Origin: JAXDLW01 sp050998755
GTDB taxonomy: Bacteria > Chloroflexota > Dormibacteria > DASZGP01
DNA length: 12,451 nucleotides
Assembly: GCA_050998755.1 (NCBI GenBank)
Contig: JBPCPW010000087.1
Span: 1-12,451 of the forward strand
Reading direction: 5' to 3'
The notes below the pieces were generated by a model, which was not told the origin of the DNA, did no database searches, and saw only the letters and a list, made by a program, of their open reading frames with translations. Positions within the stretch are counted from its first letter, which is position 1, and the number at the start of each line of letters is the position of its first letter. The position numbers and the translations under genes are program-made. Positions 12,132 through 12,451 of this stretch are shown here, piece after piece.

Positions 12132-12451
12132 ATGGCGCAGCAGCTTCTCAACGCCGTTTTGATCGGCTCCATCTACGCGCTCTTCGCGGTCGGCTACTCG
12201 CTGGTCTTCGGCGTCCTCGACGTCCTCAACCTCGCCCACAGCGCGGTGTTCATGCTGGGGGCGGTCTTCGCCTATTCACTGGTGGTGCTGCACGGATTGC
12301 CGCTGTGGGCGGCGGCACCCCTCGCGGTGGGAGGCGCCGGCGCGATGGGCATGGTCATCGAGTTCGTCGCGCCGCGCCAGCTGGGCCGGCGCAACGCACC
12401 CCCGATCGCCAACCCGATTGTGACCCGCGCGTCGGCCCTTACCTTCTTGGC
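12132..12451 (+). CDS. livH: LivH-type branched-chain amino-acid ABC permease (5' part, cut by window end)
   Basis: The first 106 codons of an integral membrane permease are present; the full family length is about 290 residues. The protein starts MAQQLLNAVLIGSIYALFAV, and continues with VFGVLDVLNLAHSAVFMLGA, the hallmark N-terminal region of LivH-type permeases (hydrophobic helix, Asn-x-Ala-His, helix). At least three hydrophobic segments are visible. It would form the membrane channel together with a LivM partner and be fed by the upstream lipoprotein; LivM and the LivG/LivF ATPases are presumably beyond the window. The ATG is 41 bases after the binding-protein stop. No strong Shine-Dalgarno is seen before it, which may indicate weak or coupled translation. 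Confidence 0.92.
   Translation, partial: MAQQLLNAVLIGSIYALFAVGYSLVFGVLDVLNLAHSAVFMLGAVFAYSLVVLHGLPLWAAAPLAVGGAGAMGMVIEFVAPRQLGRRNAPPIANPIVTRASALTFL

Overview
This is a GC-rich bacterial window of about 12.5 kb with eight protein-coding genes, the last cut by the window edge. I see no rRNA, tRNA, insertion sequence, phage gene or CRISPR array. Several things fit a soil-type high-GC lineage such as Actinomycetota, Chloroflexota or Candidatus Dormibacterota: high GC, GTG starts, start codons that sit right behind a TANNNT -10 box with no Shine-Dalgarno (leaderless-type genes), a CSLREA / choice-of-anchor-Q surface protein, and a lipoprotein-type amino-acid binding protein. The sequence alone does not decide between these phyla.

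Region 1 (133-7654, + strand) is a three-gene signalling operon with overlapping genes. The first gene encodes a very large soluble hybrid histidine kinase of 1813 residues. It has a poly-HAMP array whose 92-residue period is kept without any indel over eight copies, then GAF, coiled coil, HisKA, HATPase and three receiver domains. The second encodes a CheR-type methyltransferase. The third encodes a receiver-histidine kinase. No chemoreceptor, CheB, CheW or DNA-binding output regulator is visible, so the methyl acceptor and final output are unknown. The poly-HAMP region resembles fungal group III (Nik1/Os-1) kinases. This operon is the most interesting part of the window.

Region 2 (7659-9749, - strand) holds a small four-helix metal-binding-type protein (ClbS/DfsB, DinB superfamily), convergent with the signalling operon with only four bases between them. 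Upstream of it is a secreted parallel beta-helix protein with a sortase-like C-terminus (LPRAGG, hydrophobic segment, arginine-rich tail).

Region 3 (9870-10748, + strand) is a lone alpha/beta hydrolase, divergent from the beta-helix gene, with a complete Ser-Asp-His triad.

Region 4 (10867 to the window end, + strand) begins a branched-chain amino-acid type (Liv/HAAT) ABC uptake operon: a substrate-binding lipoprotein, a 41-base gap containing a perfect 12-bp palindrome, and the 5' part of a LivH-type permease. The second permease and the ATPases would be expected beyond the window.
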